Source: Siphonodentalium dalli (lineage: Eukaryota; Mollusca; Scaphopoda; Gadilida; Siphonodentaliidae). Taken from it: 64,000 nt of DNA. Numbering within the stretch: position 1 is the first letter of the stretch; every line of letters begins with the position of its first letter. The stretch lies in contig CP136063.1 of the NCBI GenBank assembly GCA_032622095.1, positions 8,103,814 to 8,167,813 on the forward strand, in the 5' to 3' direction. The position numbers were made by a program, and so were the translations under genes. Of this stretch, positions 11,029 to 23,167 are shown piece by piece. Under the pieces are notes generated by a model. The model did no database searches. It was not told where the DNA came from and worked only from the letters and a program-made list of their open reading frames with translations.

Positions 11029-13199
11029 TGCATTCTCCTTTTATACTAGTATGTGAAGCGCCATTTTGGCGACTCGAATAAATAAGAGAATGCATTGCGG
11101 CATTGCCACATGGTTTTTGCTAAATTTCAGTAAGCTCCAGTTAGGAAAGGGGTACCGGTACTGTAAAGTGACCCAGGGATTGTGGTAGGATAGGTGAGCT
11201 GTGTTTCTCAGATGATTTTAAAGTGGCACTAATAATTATCAATAAAAAGTGTTTATCATCAGCTTAGAATATTTGTAGGAGGAACTTTCGCAGGTGTCTC
11301 ATGGAATACTAATAATTAGCTTGGATGACTTGTAGGCACGATAATTATTTAACCCTCAATAACGCAAACTCATGGTATCCCAGATAGTAGTTACTGCTGT
11401 TTATTTTTAATGTAATACACATGTATTATTACAATGCTTTTAAATTAAATGTCAGCAAAAATTCACATGGTTGTACTTGGTTGTTCAAACTGCTCGGCAT
11501 AAAAAGGACTGTTAGTCGTTCCTTTTATTTAACAGTTCAAACTCCCTGAAAAGAAGCCATAGTACTTACAATGCAGCATATACTTGATCAATTGATTAGT
11601 TGTGCAACCACACTTGTTAAAATCATGTCTGTATTGTGTATGTATTATTGTATACTTAAAGTGTTTTATTTTCTCTTTTCAGGGATATTTTGGATCTATA
11701 TCCTACTTATCACACAAACTATATCAACTATCAGAAGTTCAACTCTGTTATCTGACATTTACTGATTCTGAATACATTTTGAAAAGGCATCAGACAATTT
11801 CCTTGGACAGGTATAAAAATAAAATTCACAATCAGAGATTAAATGGAACTGTTGTATCGTGACTATGATGACACATATGTCAAATCAATATTTTCTGTGG
11901 ACCTCGTGGTGGAATGTTCTTCACACCAAAGACAATATCAACATCAAGGACAGACTTTTAATAACTTGCAATTTCAGCTTCCTTATAATACTACTAATAG
12001 AACGAAATGATGAGAAAACTGGATTGATAACAGAAAATACATCATCTACCGGTATTCTAAATTATATTGGAGGTAGCCATGTGTGCAATGGGTACTTTTG
12101 GGGTGGATGCATACATGTGTAATACGTGTGCACGGTATAGTGATTCTTGACCTGAAGTCGCAAAGGAATTCACTCCAGGCAGCTGATGTGTGTTTATGTA
12201 TTCAGTGCAACACATCTTATGAAAGTACAGGGTATTGATCCACTTGTTCTAAGGAAAATATACACTGCTTCAATTCTGGAGAATGTAAATCTTGTTCTAT
12301 TATGTTTGGGAAGTGCCATAATGAAACGACATGAAGACTCCTGGGTGATGTGATTGCCTTCTGATTAATAAAATATTGGTGCCAACAATATTATCATATT
12401 ATTGTGAACTATATCCAAATTCACCAACAAGCAATATCGTTATTAGAATGAGATACCGCCATCATACCAGTTGGTATTTTTTCATTCTTGTCATGTTCCA
12501 GGGGCCAGCGTGTGCAATAAAGAGAGGATCTACAACGAGTCCCAAGTTTATAGCGGCATTTACAAAACGAGTCCAGAAAATTAGATCTGGATGAGCCTTT
12601 GTTGAGGTCCAGAACTAATGTAGTGGACGAGTTTTGTAAATTATGCTATAGTCTATACTCTGAGTTATAGATTATATTTATTGCATGACCTAAAGCTTCG
12701 ACAAAACCTACTTAAATTGAACAAATGGGGCGCTAAACTAACATCGGCTTCTAAAAGACATGTGCTGACTTTTCATGTAACTGCATTGTTCGCGCGTGTA
12801 AAGAAATAGTCCAAGATAAATAAAGACACTTTGATGGTATTTAATGGTGTATATACATGTACAATGGCATAACGTTTCAAACTATTCATGATTATAGCTG
12901 GTTGGTAAAATATTGGAAGGCATAATATATGGAGTGTAAATAGAAGACAGACCGGAAATCACCTGCCACTATTTCATGTTATTAAATGAACGTTTAATAT
13001 CACAATTTATTACATAATTAACCCACACAACCAGAATCATAATTATTGTTAAGACACGTGTAATATTAGCACATGCGATGACATCACGCCATTATTCAAA
13101 TGAATTGCGATTGCTGAAGTTTATGATAGTTGTCTTCGATGAATACTTCGCGTTGCTTCGCGTTTATTTGATTATGTGATAAAAGGTATCTCAAACTCG
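11029..13199 (+). other. Unassigned DNA in duplication copy 2, a few exon-like frames
   Basis: Second copy of the 3500-5670 segment, with the same short frames (near 11602-11862, 12186-12353 and 12376-12594). The frames are intact in both copies, but because the copies are almost identical this is no evidence of selection. Confidence 0.3.
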
Positions 13200-13203
13200 T
13201 TCT

Positions 13204-13315
13204 ATTGTATACGTAATTTATCAACCTCATCCACTAAATTATATTTGAGCCTCGGTAAACCTCGGCTCAAATCAAATTTAGATAACTCGGTTGATACATT
13301 CCGTATAAAATAGAA
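13204..13315. repeat. Fold-back palindrome H1, copy 2
   Basis: Duplicate of the palindrome at 5675-5786, carried along in the 7.5 kb tandem duplication. The arms and centre are the same. Confidence 0.8.
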
Positions 13316-13929
13316 ACTCATGTGAGATCCTCTAGAATGGGTTTATTGAATTGAATAAGTGTAGGATACAAATATGCCAATCTGATTTTGATTTGGGCCT
13401 CCCTATACCAAACCTATGTTACCCCCACCACAAATGGGTTGACTTCTCAGTTAAACTCAATCCAAACATAACAACGAAGGTATCAATAAAGAATGACCCC
13501 TTTTGGTTTCGTCCTTATACTGCAAATACGAGTGACTCTCACTTTGGTGTGGAACGTTATTTGAAAAAAGTTAATTAAATTAATTAGTACATGTATTTAT
13601 TACTTGTATATGTTAATTGTAAATTTGTGAGTCTAGAATGGATAAATTTATTTACTATAATTTTGCCTTACATATATCAGGGTACATGTACTACTATAGC
13701 TATATTAGTTCATGAAACACGACTGCAAACAGCAATTGTTATGTTCAATTAGACACCCACAGAAAGAACATACATCGGTGCTATGGTCCCAAGTTTATGA
13801 AACCCCTGCCATAATAATAACACTGTAACACATGAGGTATTCACTGTTCGTGCAGAAAATTGTGCATTTGCACTTGTATGGTAAACCGACGACAGGAAAA
13901 CACACAATCAGTTGTGTGTATACATTTCA
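13316..13929. other. Unassigned DNA, copy 2
   Basis: Duplicate of 5787-6400, with the same open frame ending at 13578. Nothing further is supported. Confidence 0.3.
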
Positions 13930-16900
13930 TGCCAACGTTTCATATTGATATAGTGGCACGTGCGTCCATATGCTTGCGATATACACTATGGCAAGAGTCT
14001 ACTAATTTGGTCATTTCTTTTCCTAACAATATGTTCCAGACTCGTGATGTTTTAGTATTTTGGGAAGTGTGTCCATACGGTTGTGACGTTGATTAACACG
14101 TCTTGGCATATGGACTGAAAAACTTGATGCAGTGGAAAATTATTGACGTATTAACTCAGTACGACCAAAATAAAACTACAGCCTTAACATCGTGGTATAC
14201 CAGTAATTGGTTGCAGTGTTCTCAGCTCTACTTGGCATGATTGTGATTTGACATTGGTGGTTTGTGGTATCAGTTAAAAGGTAACTACAAGCAATTGCAT
14301 TAAAATCCGAAAACAAAATATTCAGTTTCTAACGCAATTTCACGATTCTATTGCACATGTTGGAACACACACATTGCAAAGATCTTTAGATGCGGCATGG
14401 ACTTCCAGAATGTTTATGAAATTTTCGCGATCGTGGAAGTGTATTTGACAGGTCAAGCTATCATTACGCCACTGCACTTGTCAGATAAACTGACGACATG
14501 AGCACACACATGCGGTTTTGTATAACATATTTCATAACACGCTAGTGACATTACTATGGTGGCAAGTGCTTTCATATGCTTGCGACATACAATATGGAAA
14601 TAGTCTGTCCACCCATTAGTGGTAGGAAGTTCAATGGTGGCTATTACTTAATTTCACAATGCGTTCTATAGTTGGATATGTCGATATTCCAGAAGGGACG
14701 CCCATATGGTTGCGACGTGGATCAACTCATCATAGAATATAGACTGAAAGTCCTTTATCGATGTACCAGCGCAATGTGAAAATGGGTGATGTGAGAGCGC
14801 AATAAAATATATAATAAGGCCTTAGAATTGTGCCATAAACAGTAATTGTGTACAGTGTTCTCAATGCTAACAGCTATTAGAGTTTCGATGCTGATGGTGC
14901 TTGGTGTCTATTAAATTTAACAATTTCATGACTTGAGTTTCCGGAAATATTACGAAAAACCTGTGCCAACGCATTCTCTTACATATACGAGGCTTCCTAT
15001 ATAAGAGAAGGCACTGGAACATGGTGCAGCTCCCAGCTATAAAAGGTTAAACAGATATTGCAGGATAAATACAAACTAAAATGCTTAAACTTTCCAGGTT
15101 ATGTGATTAAATCTGTGAGTTTAAATCGTTATATGTTTAGCACTTTCATTGAAGAAATTGTGTTAAGCAACATCCATAATGCAGGGATGTAGAAACACTT
15201 GTGGGGAAGGGTCAGTTAGGATATGTTGTTCCGGCGTATGATGAACAGCCCCGCATATGTGTGTTAGTGGCCCCTGGTATAATACATACTTATATACGTC
15301 GCGTAAGATAACAGTTTGTATTTGACTGATCGTGCGATCATTACGCCATTGCACTCGTCCGATATACGGCAACAGTAACTCGCGCATGCGATTTTGTGTG
15401 TATATATTATATATTCCGTACCAAGCGTGCGATATTGATGTCGTGTCAAGTGCGTCCATATGCGTGTGGCATACAGTATATGGCAATATTTGTCAATCCG
15501 TTAGTGGAATACTATGTTCAATGGTGGCTAATTTTTAATTTCACATTGCGTTCTAGAGTTGGGATAAGTCGATATTCCGGAAGGGGCGCTCACATGGTTG
15601 CGACATCGATCAATGGATCGTGGCATATGGACTGAACATTGCTTTATCGACGTAGTATAGCACAGTGTACAAAGTGTACAACAATAAAGCCTTTAATAAC
15701 ATGTTTACATAACCAGTAATTGGGTACAGTATTCTCGACTACGTGTACATGTAGGACTGAATGTTGGTGCTGATGGTGTTTGGTGTCCGTATTAAATTGA
15801 AGCATATATATGACAATTATTGCAAGAAAAATACAAATGAAGTCACTAAAATGCATGTTTTATGGTTAAATCTATGAGTCCCCCCCCCCCCCCTGAAATT
15901 GAGCATTCATTCAAGAAACAGTGGATACAGAAACATCTGTGGGGAAGAGTAAGTTAGCATATATCGATCGAGCGTGTGGTAAACAGACCCAATGGCACGT
16001 TTGTTACTGGCCGACAGTGTATGATACTCATGAATACGTCTCTTAAGGAACAATAATGTTTTTGGCAGATTGTGCTATCCTACGCCATTGAACTGGTCCG
16101 ATATACTAACAACAGTAACCCGCACGTAGTTTTGTGTATATATTACGTACCAAGCGTGCGACATTGATATCGTGTCATAAGTGCATCCATACGCTTGCGA
16201 CATACACTAGTTATGACAATAGTCTGTACAACCGGTAGTGGTACATTGTATTCAATCGTGGCTACTTTTTAATTTCACATTGTGTTCCAGGTTGATCATC
16301 ATATCCTGGTATATATTGGAAACTGATTTATCGACGTAGTAGCAGTGTACACATTATTGATGTAGGAACGCTATGCACACAAACAAATAATGCCTGATAA
16401 CGGTGTGACATGACCTGTAATTGAGTACAATATTCTCGACTCTGGTATGACTAAATGTTTGGAATTATACTCATGCCTGCGTGGCTGCGTCGCGTAAGTA
16501 TGACACTTAGGGTATTGGCTGAACGTGCTGTCCTTACACATTGCAATTGTTCGATATACTGATACCAATAACACACGCGTGTATCACACATATTGATATA
16601 TAGTCCCAAATGCATGCGTTCATATGCTTGCGACATACACTGTACATGGGTCTGCCAATCCGTTAATGTCACTATGTTCAATCGTAGTTAGTTCTCAATG
16701 TCACACATGTGTTCTTTAGTTGGGATATGGGACGAGCACCCATATGCTTGCGACATGGCTGTAACAGGCCCTGTTTCTTCAGATGGTGAACTGTATATAC
16801 TATATAACGTCACCATGTGTTCACACAATACCCTCCAACTTATGCAAACAACCATTTCCATCTCAGATTTGAATAGACGTTGGATATTTTCGGACTACAT

Positions 16901-16931
16901 GACTTAGCTGTGTAGCAACATGCCATGAGCT
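13929..16931. repeat. Diverged tandem array of roughly 0.6-0.9 kb units, copy 2
   Basis: Second copy of the array at 6400-9400. The array was already degenerate before the 7.5 kb duplication, because each internal unit matches its counterpart in the other copy far better than it matches its neighbours. Confidence 0.8.
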
Positions 16932-17399
16932 ATACAGCACACTCTGAAATCACTCCACATGTAGTGCCGAATTTCAACATACAACTTGGAGCATATTTTA
17001 ATGTAATTTTATTATAACACCACGCTGTCAAGCAGACCAGATCTTCGGTGTTACCAGTTAAAACATTGTGTAGATACCATGTTGTGGAAATGTGAACAGT
17101 GTCGCACAAAATAACACTTCTTTATTATCTGTGTCAGCAATTTCGTCGAATAATTTCGATACCGGTATAATTCAAAAGAGGTAATTATAATAATTGTATT
17201 TTGGATCGCAAACTGCCAGATTTAATCTACGTGGGCTTTATTACGTTTACGTATGGTCATATTATTTTCGTTCTGCGTTTGACCGTAATCGCCTATTTCC
17301 GACGTGTCTATTTTTAGCCGATAATATGAGCTTTGTGATGGCGAATGAGACTATTAAATTGTTGCTCCCTCTGTTGTTTTTCTATCTGTTCTCATTAAC
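16932..17399. other. Unassigned DNA, copy 2
   Basis: Duplicate of 9401-9868, with nothing further to support. Confidence 0.3.
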
Positions 17400-17711
17400 A
17401 TGCTTCTGTTGACACATATTTCCTTTATGTTTCCATATTTATTTGTGAATTGCATGATTTATTAAAATGTGTATACTTATTTGGTTGTTTGTTGAGTTTG
17501 TAAACACCTGAAGTTCCAGTTGCAATTCCGAGATAGTGAAAGGAAGATAGATTTCCGGGAATTCCCCAACAAGGAAGCCACCTGAACTGAAAGTGCTTTT
17601 CTATTTCTTCTAACATTCTTCTGTTCACAAACATTTCCTGTATGTTTCCTTAATTATGTGTGAATTATATGAATTATTAAAGCTTGTATATTTGTTTTTT
17701 TGTCTTGATTC
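17400..17711. repeat. Two-copy direct repeat of about 215 bp, copy 2
   Basis: Counterpart of 9869-10180 within the second 7.5 kb unit, with the same two blocks. Confidence 0.7.
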
Positions 17712-18243
17712 ATAAAAATAAAAACGAAAATGTCAAAGGAAAATTCCGCGAATTCTATCAACAAAGTGTCAAGGTCGCCGCCACAAAAAAGAAGGCCAAC
17801 ATGGTGGTCTCTTTGTTTCTGAGCCGACAATAATTTAATGAATAGAAACATGTTTACATAGTGATGGCTTATCATTAACTGAACAGCTGGTTGACATCAC
17901 TGTTAGACACAAAAACTAAAACAACAATGTCTTTGTTTCTCATCCCGACACACCTGGTGCCGTGTTTATTCAATGATTTCAACTCATTAGTGTAACAATG
18001 GTTCATAATGATTTATTCTCGGGTTTTATCAAAACATTTCTCAGTATAAAGGCCATTGGTCATCAGTGTACAGCATATCCCCCGGCAGAAGGTGGAGCGA
18101 ACAAGTCAGATTTTATTTGGCTTAATTAGTTCCTTTTTGTCAGAGCGTCGGTACGACTGAGTTGTGCGGTCGCGACTTCGGTTGCAGCTGCCCTCGTGTC
18201 GACGCCAGACTGAGATGGTTTTGGATTAGGCTCAGGACGGATT
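17712..18243. other. Unassigned DNA upstream of the ORF, copy 2
   Basis: Counterpart of 10181-10712. It would be the promoter/5' region of the ORF starting at 18244 if that ORF was ever a gene. No TATA-type element could be picked out with confidence. Confidence 0.35.
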
Positions 18244-18895
18244 ATGGAGCTAATCCCTGACGCCGCGTTGGCCGCTATGCAGAGGAAGACACCTTCACAG
18301 AAAAGAAGAGACGCTGCCAGACGGGCGAGAAATAGAAGAAGCAGAAGGGGGTGACTGTTTATCGGCCAGTCGCCCCTCCCCGTGTGGTTCAGCCGTCTAG
18401 ACTCATAGCCGGCAGGCCGGAGTTGTCTGAGAGACGCCCAGACGACCCGACCTGCATGGAGACTGACGACATCATACCAGCTAGCAGGGACTCCGTGGAT
18501 CTGCCAGAGGTCCCTGCTGTCGTCGTCGAGGCTTGCGGAGACAGGATGTGGATACCACCCCAGATGTTCCTGGCGCCAGCTTCGACGTGGAACTGGATAG
18601 CTTAACACCTCGGACACCGGAATACCATCACATCCCGGTGTCCTCCAGCTCCACCTCCAGCGAGAACACCAGCACAGCCACCACCCTTTCTGAAGCAGAG
18701 CGCGTGGAAAAATTTATGGCAGAACATGCGATAAAACAGGACCAATGGACGGCAAAGTTCAATCAGCAGCAGAAAGAAAGGGAAGAACGGGCTGCTGCGC
18801 ACACACAAGAGTATGAACAACTTTTACAACAACAACAACACCCGCAAACAGAACTCCAACACAGAAAAAAAAAGAAACCGAAGAAAAAAAAATAA
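18244..18895 (+). pseudogene. Basic, coiled-coil ORF, probably element-derived, with frame breaks
   Basis: The product is not recognised by name. Three segments read in different frames but look like one former protein. The first starts at ATG 18244 and has a basic patch (KTPSQKRRDAARRARNRR) before a stop near 18352. The second starts at about 18351 and reads an acidic, proline-containing linker (METDDIIPASRDSVDLPEV). The third starts at about 18539 and reads DVELDSLTPRTPEYHHIP, a Ser/Thr-rich stretch, a Glu/Gln-rich probable coiled coil (EKFMAEHAIKQDQW, KFNQQQKEREERAA), poly-Gln and a lysine-rich tail (KKKKPKKKK), stopping at 18895. Similar basic 'SPSQ-RRDA' leaders occur in gag-like or accessory ORFs of invertebrate elements; that comparison is from memory. 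It lies about 190 bp upstream of the Tigger-type pseudogene on the same strand, so it may belong to the same element or may simply neighbour it. Confidence 0.5.
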
Positions 18896-19082
18896 CTATG
18901 TCTAGATCATTTCCATTTCACCTTCACCATTTCATGTTACTGTTAAACCATAACATGTATTTCATTAAATTTCAAAGTGGGTTGTAGGAAAGGGGTGCCG
19001 CCCCTTTCAAATCTTCCCGGGTTAAATCGCAAACCCCTCAGTATAGTATAGTATACTAGTATAGTACAGCATATCATTTACC
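18896..19082 (+). promoter_or_regulatory. Spacer upstream of the Tigger-type gene
   Basis: This short interval separates the coiled-coil ORF from the transposase start. It contains an AGTATAGTATAGTATAC dinucleotide-like stretch (about 19041-19060) and a GGGGTGCCGCCCC hairpin-prone block (about 18993-19005). It is the only place a promoter for the downstream gene could lie, but no specific element is proven. Confidence 0.25.
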
Positions 19083-20235
19083 ATGTCTTCAAAACGAAAA
19101 CGCAACGACCTTTCCTTAGCTGACAAGTACGAAGTGATTAAGCTTTTAGATCAAAAGTTCACACAGACTGGTAAGTTTAATATTTGACAACTTTTTTTTC
19201 TCAACTTTTATTTATTATTTCAATTTATTTGATCTTCTCCATAATTGAATCACTACCAAATTAGTAAAAGATATTTAAAAATATATTCCTCATTACGAGC
19301 TTATTACAAATTAATATAATATAGCGTCATAAATCTGTCATCATTTTTATATTATTTTTTCTACTTTTATTCTGTAATCTGACTCCTTGTAAACCAATCT
19401 TTTCCTCTCCTTACAGAAATCGCAAAGAAACTGGGTTGTTCTCAGTCCCAGGTCTCGCGTATCCAACCAAAGAAAGATGAGATCATCTGACAATTTGAGT
19501 CCAACTGCAACCCCCAGCGAAAGCGACAACGAACCGGCAAAGACGCAGAAGTTGAGCAAGCTTTAACCACATGGTTCGACGGTGTCAGATATAGAGATGT
19601 TCCACTAGACGGCGACACACTGATGCAGAAATCCGAAGACTTCGCTAAACTGCTAGACAAGCCAGATTTCAAACCTACTAGCGGATGGCTTTCACAGTGG
19701 AAGAACAGAAATGACATCCACTTCAAAAGATTCCACGGCGAGAAGAGAGATGCAGATGTGAAAGCCAGCGGGCAGTGGCTCAACGACAAACTGCCAGCAT
19801 ACCTAGACGCATATGATCCAGCTGATATCTACAACGCGGACGAGACAGGCCTTTATTACCGAGCTCTACCGAATGGAACACTAGCCAGGAAGTCTGAGTC
19901 ATGCAGTGGTGGAAAGAAGGCAAAAGACAGGTATATAGTTCTGGTAGCGTGTAATATGACCGGCTGTGACAAGCGACGACCATTAGTTATAGGGAAGTCA
20001 GCAAAACAGCCGAGATGCTTCCGCGGCAAGAAAAACCTGCCAATGCCATACCGAAACAACAAGAACAGCTGGATGACCGCAATCTTGTTCGTGGACAGTT
20101 TTTTGAAGAAAATGATGATGACGATGACACCATGGATTGGAATGCCTTGTATTAATTACAGAAAGGGTTCCAGAAAATTGTCAGCAAGAGGCGGCGACAG
20201 TGTGCGATTACAGAATTTGTAAATTGGATTCCGTG
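19083..20235 (+). pseudogene. Tigger/pogo-type (CENP-B-like) transposase pseudogene
   Basis: A Tc1/mariner-superfamily transposase of the pogo/Tigger branch would bind its element's ends and catalyse cut-and-paste transposition in the nucleus. Exon 1 (19083-19170) begins MSSKRKRNDLSLADKYEVIK, the start of a CENP-B-type helix-turn-helix. A GTAAGT donor and a pyrimidine-AG acceptor (19416) bracket a 246 bp intron. Exon 2 completes the first HTH (EIAKKLGCSQSQVSRI), then carries a second CENP-B-type DNA-binding region (LTTWFDGVRYRDVP, GWLSQWKNRNDIHFKRFHG) and the start of the DDE domain with its first Asp (DIYNADETGLYYRALPNGT). It is dead: TGA at 19488-19490 interrupts the frame where Arg CGA would fit, and near 20085-20093 the sequence jumps to an acidic/basic C-terminal tail in another frame (QFFEENDDDDD, IVSKRRRQCAITEF, stop 20233-20235), so the second and third catalytic acidic residues are missing. 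Confidence 0.9.
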
Positions 20236-20304
20236 AATGTGATTCATTAATGTTGTTGTTGTAATTGTTGTTTTTGCTGTTTTTATCATGTTCGTTAATA
20301 AATT
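20236..20304 (+). terminator. Probable 3' UTR and poly(A) signal of the Tigger-type gene
   Basis: AATAAA occurs at about 20298-20303, some 65 bp after the transposase tail stop, in T-rich sequence. The next bases start the P1 element, so this 3' end may be truncated by that insertion. Confidence 0.4.
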
Positions 20305-22314
20305 AAAATGAAAGTGTCAATGACACTGTAGCTCAACTTAGGTAGGGGAATAATTTAATGGTCGACAGTAAATGGAGGAATAGGAAAAGTGCTAATTGAA
20401 ATGTCTAAGTAAGACTAGATGTACATGTCAATATCAACATTCATATTAACATGTTTCATAATGATCGGATCAGGGATGTGGAGATTATGGTGTGCCAAAG
20501 GATTTATTGATGCAAAGAGTAAATTCTAAAATGGCCACCAGCAGCCATGTTTTTTTCCGAATTACCCCAAAATGACTTGTTCCCATCTACAGCCTTTACA
20601 AATCTCATAATGATCTGATCAAAGGTATGACCTGTAGCCTGTGCCAATGGATTTAGTCATGCAAAGAGTAAAATCCAAGATGGCTGCTGGTGGCCATGTT
20701 TTTCGGCTGAACGACCCCAAAATGACTCGTTTCCCATCTACATGTCATTGTTAACATACATGACAAATTTCATGAAGTTCAGACCAAAGCTACGACCTGT
20801 AGCCTGCACCAAAGGATTTATTCATGCAAAGAGTAAAATCCAATATGGCTGCTGGCGGACATGTTTTTTTAGCCAAACGACCCCAAAATGACTCGTTCCC
20901 ATCTACATGTTAATATTAACATCCATGATAAATATCATGATGATCAGACAAACAGTACAACCTATAGCCCGTGCCAATGGATTGAATTTTGAAATCCAAG
21001 ATGGCTGCCAGCGGCCATGTTTTTTGGCCGTATGACCCCAAAATGACTCGTTCCCATATGCATGTCAATATCAATATTCATGACAAATTTCATAAAGTTC
21101 AGACCAAAGGTACGACCTGTAACCCGCGCCAAAGGATTTAGTCATGCAAAGAGTAAAATCCAAGATGGCTGCTGGAGGCCATGTTTTTTGGCCGAACGAC
21201 CCCAAAATCACTCGCTCCCATCTACATGTCATTGTTAACATCCATGACAAATTTCATGAAGTTCTGATCAAAACTACGACCTGTAGCCTGCGCCAAAGGA
21301 TTTAGTCATGCAAAGAGTAAAATCCAAGATGGCTGCCAGCGGCCATGTTTTTTGGCCGAAGACCCCATAATGACTCCTATCTACATGTCAATATTAACAT
21401 CCATGACAAATTTCATTATGATCAGACAAACAGTACGACCTGTAGCCCGTGCCAATGGATTGAATTTTGAAATCCAAAATGGCCACCAGCGGCCATGTTT
21501 TTTGGCCGAATGACCCCAAAATGACTCGTTCCCATCTACATGTCAATGTCAACATTCATGACAAATTTCATAAAGATCAGACCAAAGGTACGACCTGTAG
21601 CCCGCGCCAAAGGATTTAGTCATGCAAAGAGTAAAATCCAAGATGGCTGCTGACGGCCATGTTTTTTGGCCGAACAACCCCAAAATCACTCGTTCCAATC
21701 TACATGTCATTGTTAACATCCATGACAAATTTCATGAAGTTCCGATCAAAACTACGACCTGTAGCCTGCGCCAAATGATTTAGTCATGCAAAGAGTAAAA
21801 TCCAAGATGGCTGCTGACGGCCATGTTTTTTGGCCGAACGACCCCAAAATCACTCGTTCCCATCTACATGTCAATATTAACATCCTTGACAAATTTCATG
21901 ATGATCAGACGAACAGCACGACCTGTAGCCCACGCCAATGGATTGAATTTTGAAATCCAAAATGGCCACCAGCGGCTATGTTTTTTGGCCGAATGACCCC
22001 AAAATGACTCGTTCCCATCTACATGTCAATGTCAACATTCATGACAAAATTCATAAAGATCAGACCATAGGTACGACCTGTAGCCCGCGCCAAAGGATTT
22101 AGTCATGCAAAGAGTAAAATCCATGATGGCTGCTGGCGGCCATGTTTTTTGGTCGAACAACCCCAAAATCACTCGTTCCCATCTACATGTCATTGTTAAC
22201 ATCCATGACAAATTTCATGAAGTTCTGATCAAAACTACGACCTGTAGCCTGCGCCAAAGGATTTAGTCATGCAAAGAGTAAAATCCAAGATGGCTGCCAG
22301 CGGCCATGTTTTTT
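20305..22314 (+). mobile_element. P1 pearl/HINE-like non-autonomous element, 5' part with 12-monomer core
   Basis: The left end has a perfect stem, AGTGTCA (20313-20319) A TGACACT (20321-20327), then GCTCAACTTA (20331-20340). The reverse complement of this last block, TAAGTTGAGC, forms the right end of the element at 26788-26797. Between them lies a tandem core of about 163 bp monomers (separate entry). The core is interrupted at 22314 by a 4.2 kb insertion and resumes at 26525. A solo-monomer relative is at 34045-34407. The layout (5' stem, subterminal inverted repeat, tandem core, ACGG-type microsatellite, 3' stem) matches what is known of Helentron-associated elements and bivalve pearl elements; the family assignment is inference. 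Confidence 0.75.
20520..22314. repeat. Tandem core of P1: about 12 monomers of about 163 bp
   Basis: The block GGCCATGTTTTTTGGCCGAA recurs at about 20544, 20693, 20859, 21013, 21177, 21342, 21492, 21655, 21820, 21975, 22138 and 22302, a spacing of 149-167 bp. Other constant blocks are AAGAGTAAAATCCAAGATGG, CCCCAAAATGACTCGTTCCC and ATCTACATGTCA. Two alternating monomer types are visible: one with ATGCAAAGAGTAAAATCC and a shorter one with GGATTGAATTTTGAAATCC. This suggests a higher-order repeat. Confidence 0.9.
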
Positions 22315-22351
22315 CACCCACTGACAGACGCGCAAAGCGCGTCCAGTGGGT
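22315..22351. repeat. Strong terminal hairpin of the composite insertion
   Basis: CACCCACTG pairs with CAGTGGGTG, and inside this GACGCG pairs with CGCGTC around the loop CAAAG, with ACA as a one-sided bulge. It stands at the left border of the 4.2 kb insertion and resembles terminal hairpins of some DNA transposons. Confidence 0.75.
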
Positions 22352-23167
22352 GTCTATAATCGTAGGACTCATGCGTTTCTGCTGAATTGAACTAGTGCCT
22401 ATGCGTTTCTGCTGAGCTGCACTGACGTTTGATCGCAAAATAAAATTATAATCACTATCAAAGCACACCTTTGGATAACACCGCCATAAACAGTGACATA
22501 TTATGATGTTGAGCTCGTATCATCAATAAAATTAGAGTTATAACTTATAAAACTAAGAATTACTGCTAAAGTATTTCTACCATTTGAGTAACTAGATTCA
22601 GGTTGAGCTGGAACTTGAGAACTTTTTAATTCCAACCAATTGAAATGTCGTTGAGAGTGGAAAGGGTTAAGGTTGGGAAGCAACGCAAATGACGTCATCA
22701 TAAACAAGGCGCCTCAAAATCAAATCGTACACATGTACATGTCTCGCTTCGTCTCGGAAGCTGATTTAAATTCATTCATTTTGACTGTTTCTGTGTCCTA
22801 AGATATTAAAAACTTGCGAGATAACTTTGAATGTGCTTAGGAAGGATTGTTTTGATATCTAATTTATTGGATTTACCTCCCAAAAAGGTGAGTTTCAGGC
22901 CTGCATTTGTTCAATGTGTTGTCAATCTGATTCTGACAGTGACAGCGCTCGTCTGCAACTGGCTGAATTCGCATGTTTGAAGCAAACGTTTTCTCCACTA
23001 AAATTCTCTCAAAATGCACCATGTAAATCTGTCAAATTCTCTCAATAATTCTATCTAAATACATCTTAGCTTTTGTTAGGATCAGATCTCCCCGTCGAGA
23101 AAGCGATATTTTGACCAAAACGACACTTGGGAAAATGATTGTTAAATTTGTTTACGCTGGTTTACGC
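22352..23167. other. Unassigned DNA inside the composite insertion
   Basis: A short direct repeat of ATGCGTTTCTGCTGA is present (about 22372 and 22401). The remaining frames are short and unsupported. Confidence 0.35.

Larger units (their letters stand above)
11011..18541. repeat. 7.5 kb direct tandem duplication, copy 2
   Basis: This is the second copy of the 3484-11010 unit. It starts with 13 G directly after GCTTGCGGAGA and ends at GCGGAGA (18541), beyond which unique sequence continues into the rest of the disrupted ORF. The junction at 11010/11011 joins the right end of the unit to its left end. Only a few bases (GGAG) are shared between the two breakpoints, as expected of microhomology-mediated joining or replication slippage at the G tract. 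Confidence 0.95.

Noticed and set aside
3484-18541. LTR retrotransposon with two 7.5 kb LTRs
   Set aside because: The copies are adjacent without any internal region, primer-binding site or gag/pol, and there is no target duplication.
20520-22314. CRISPR-like array
   Set aside because: The spacing is about 163 bp with repeats extending over the whole monomer and no unique spacers; the surrounding DNA is eukaryotic.
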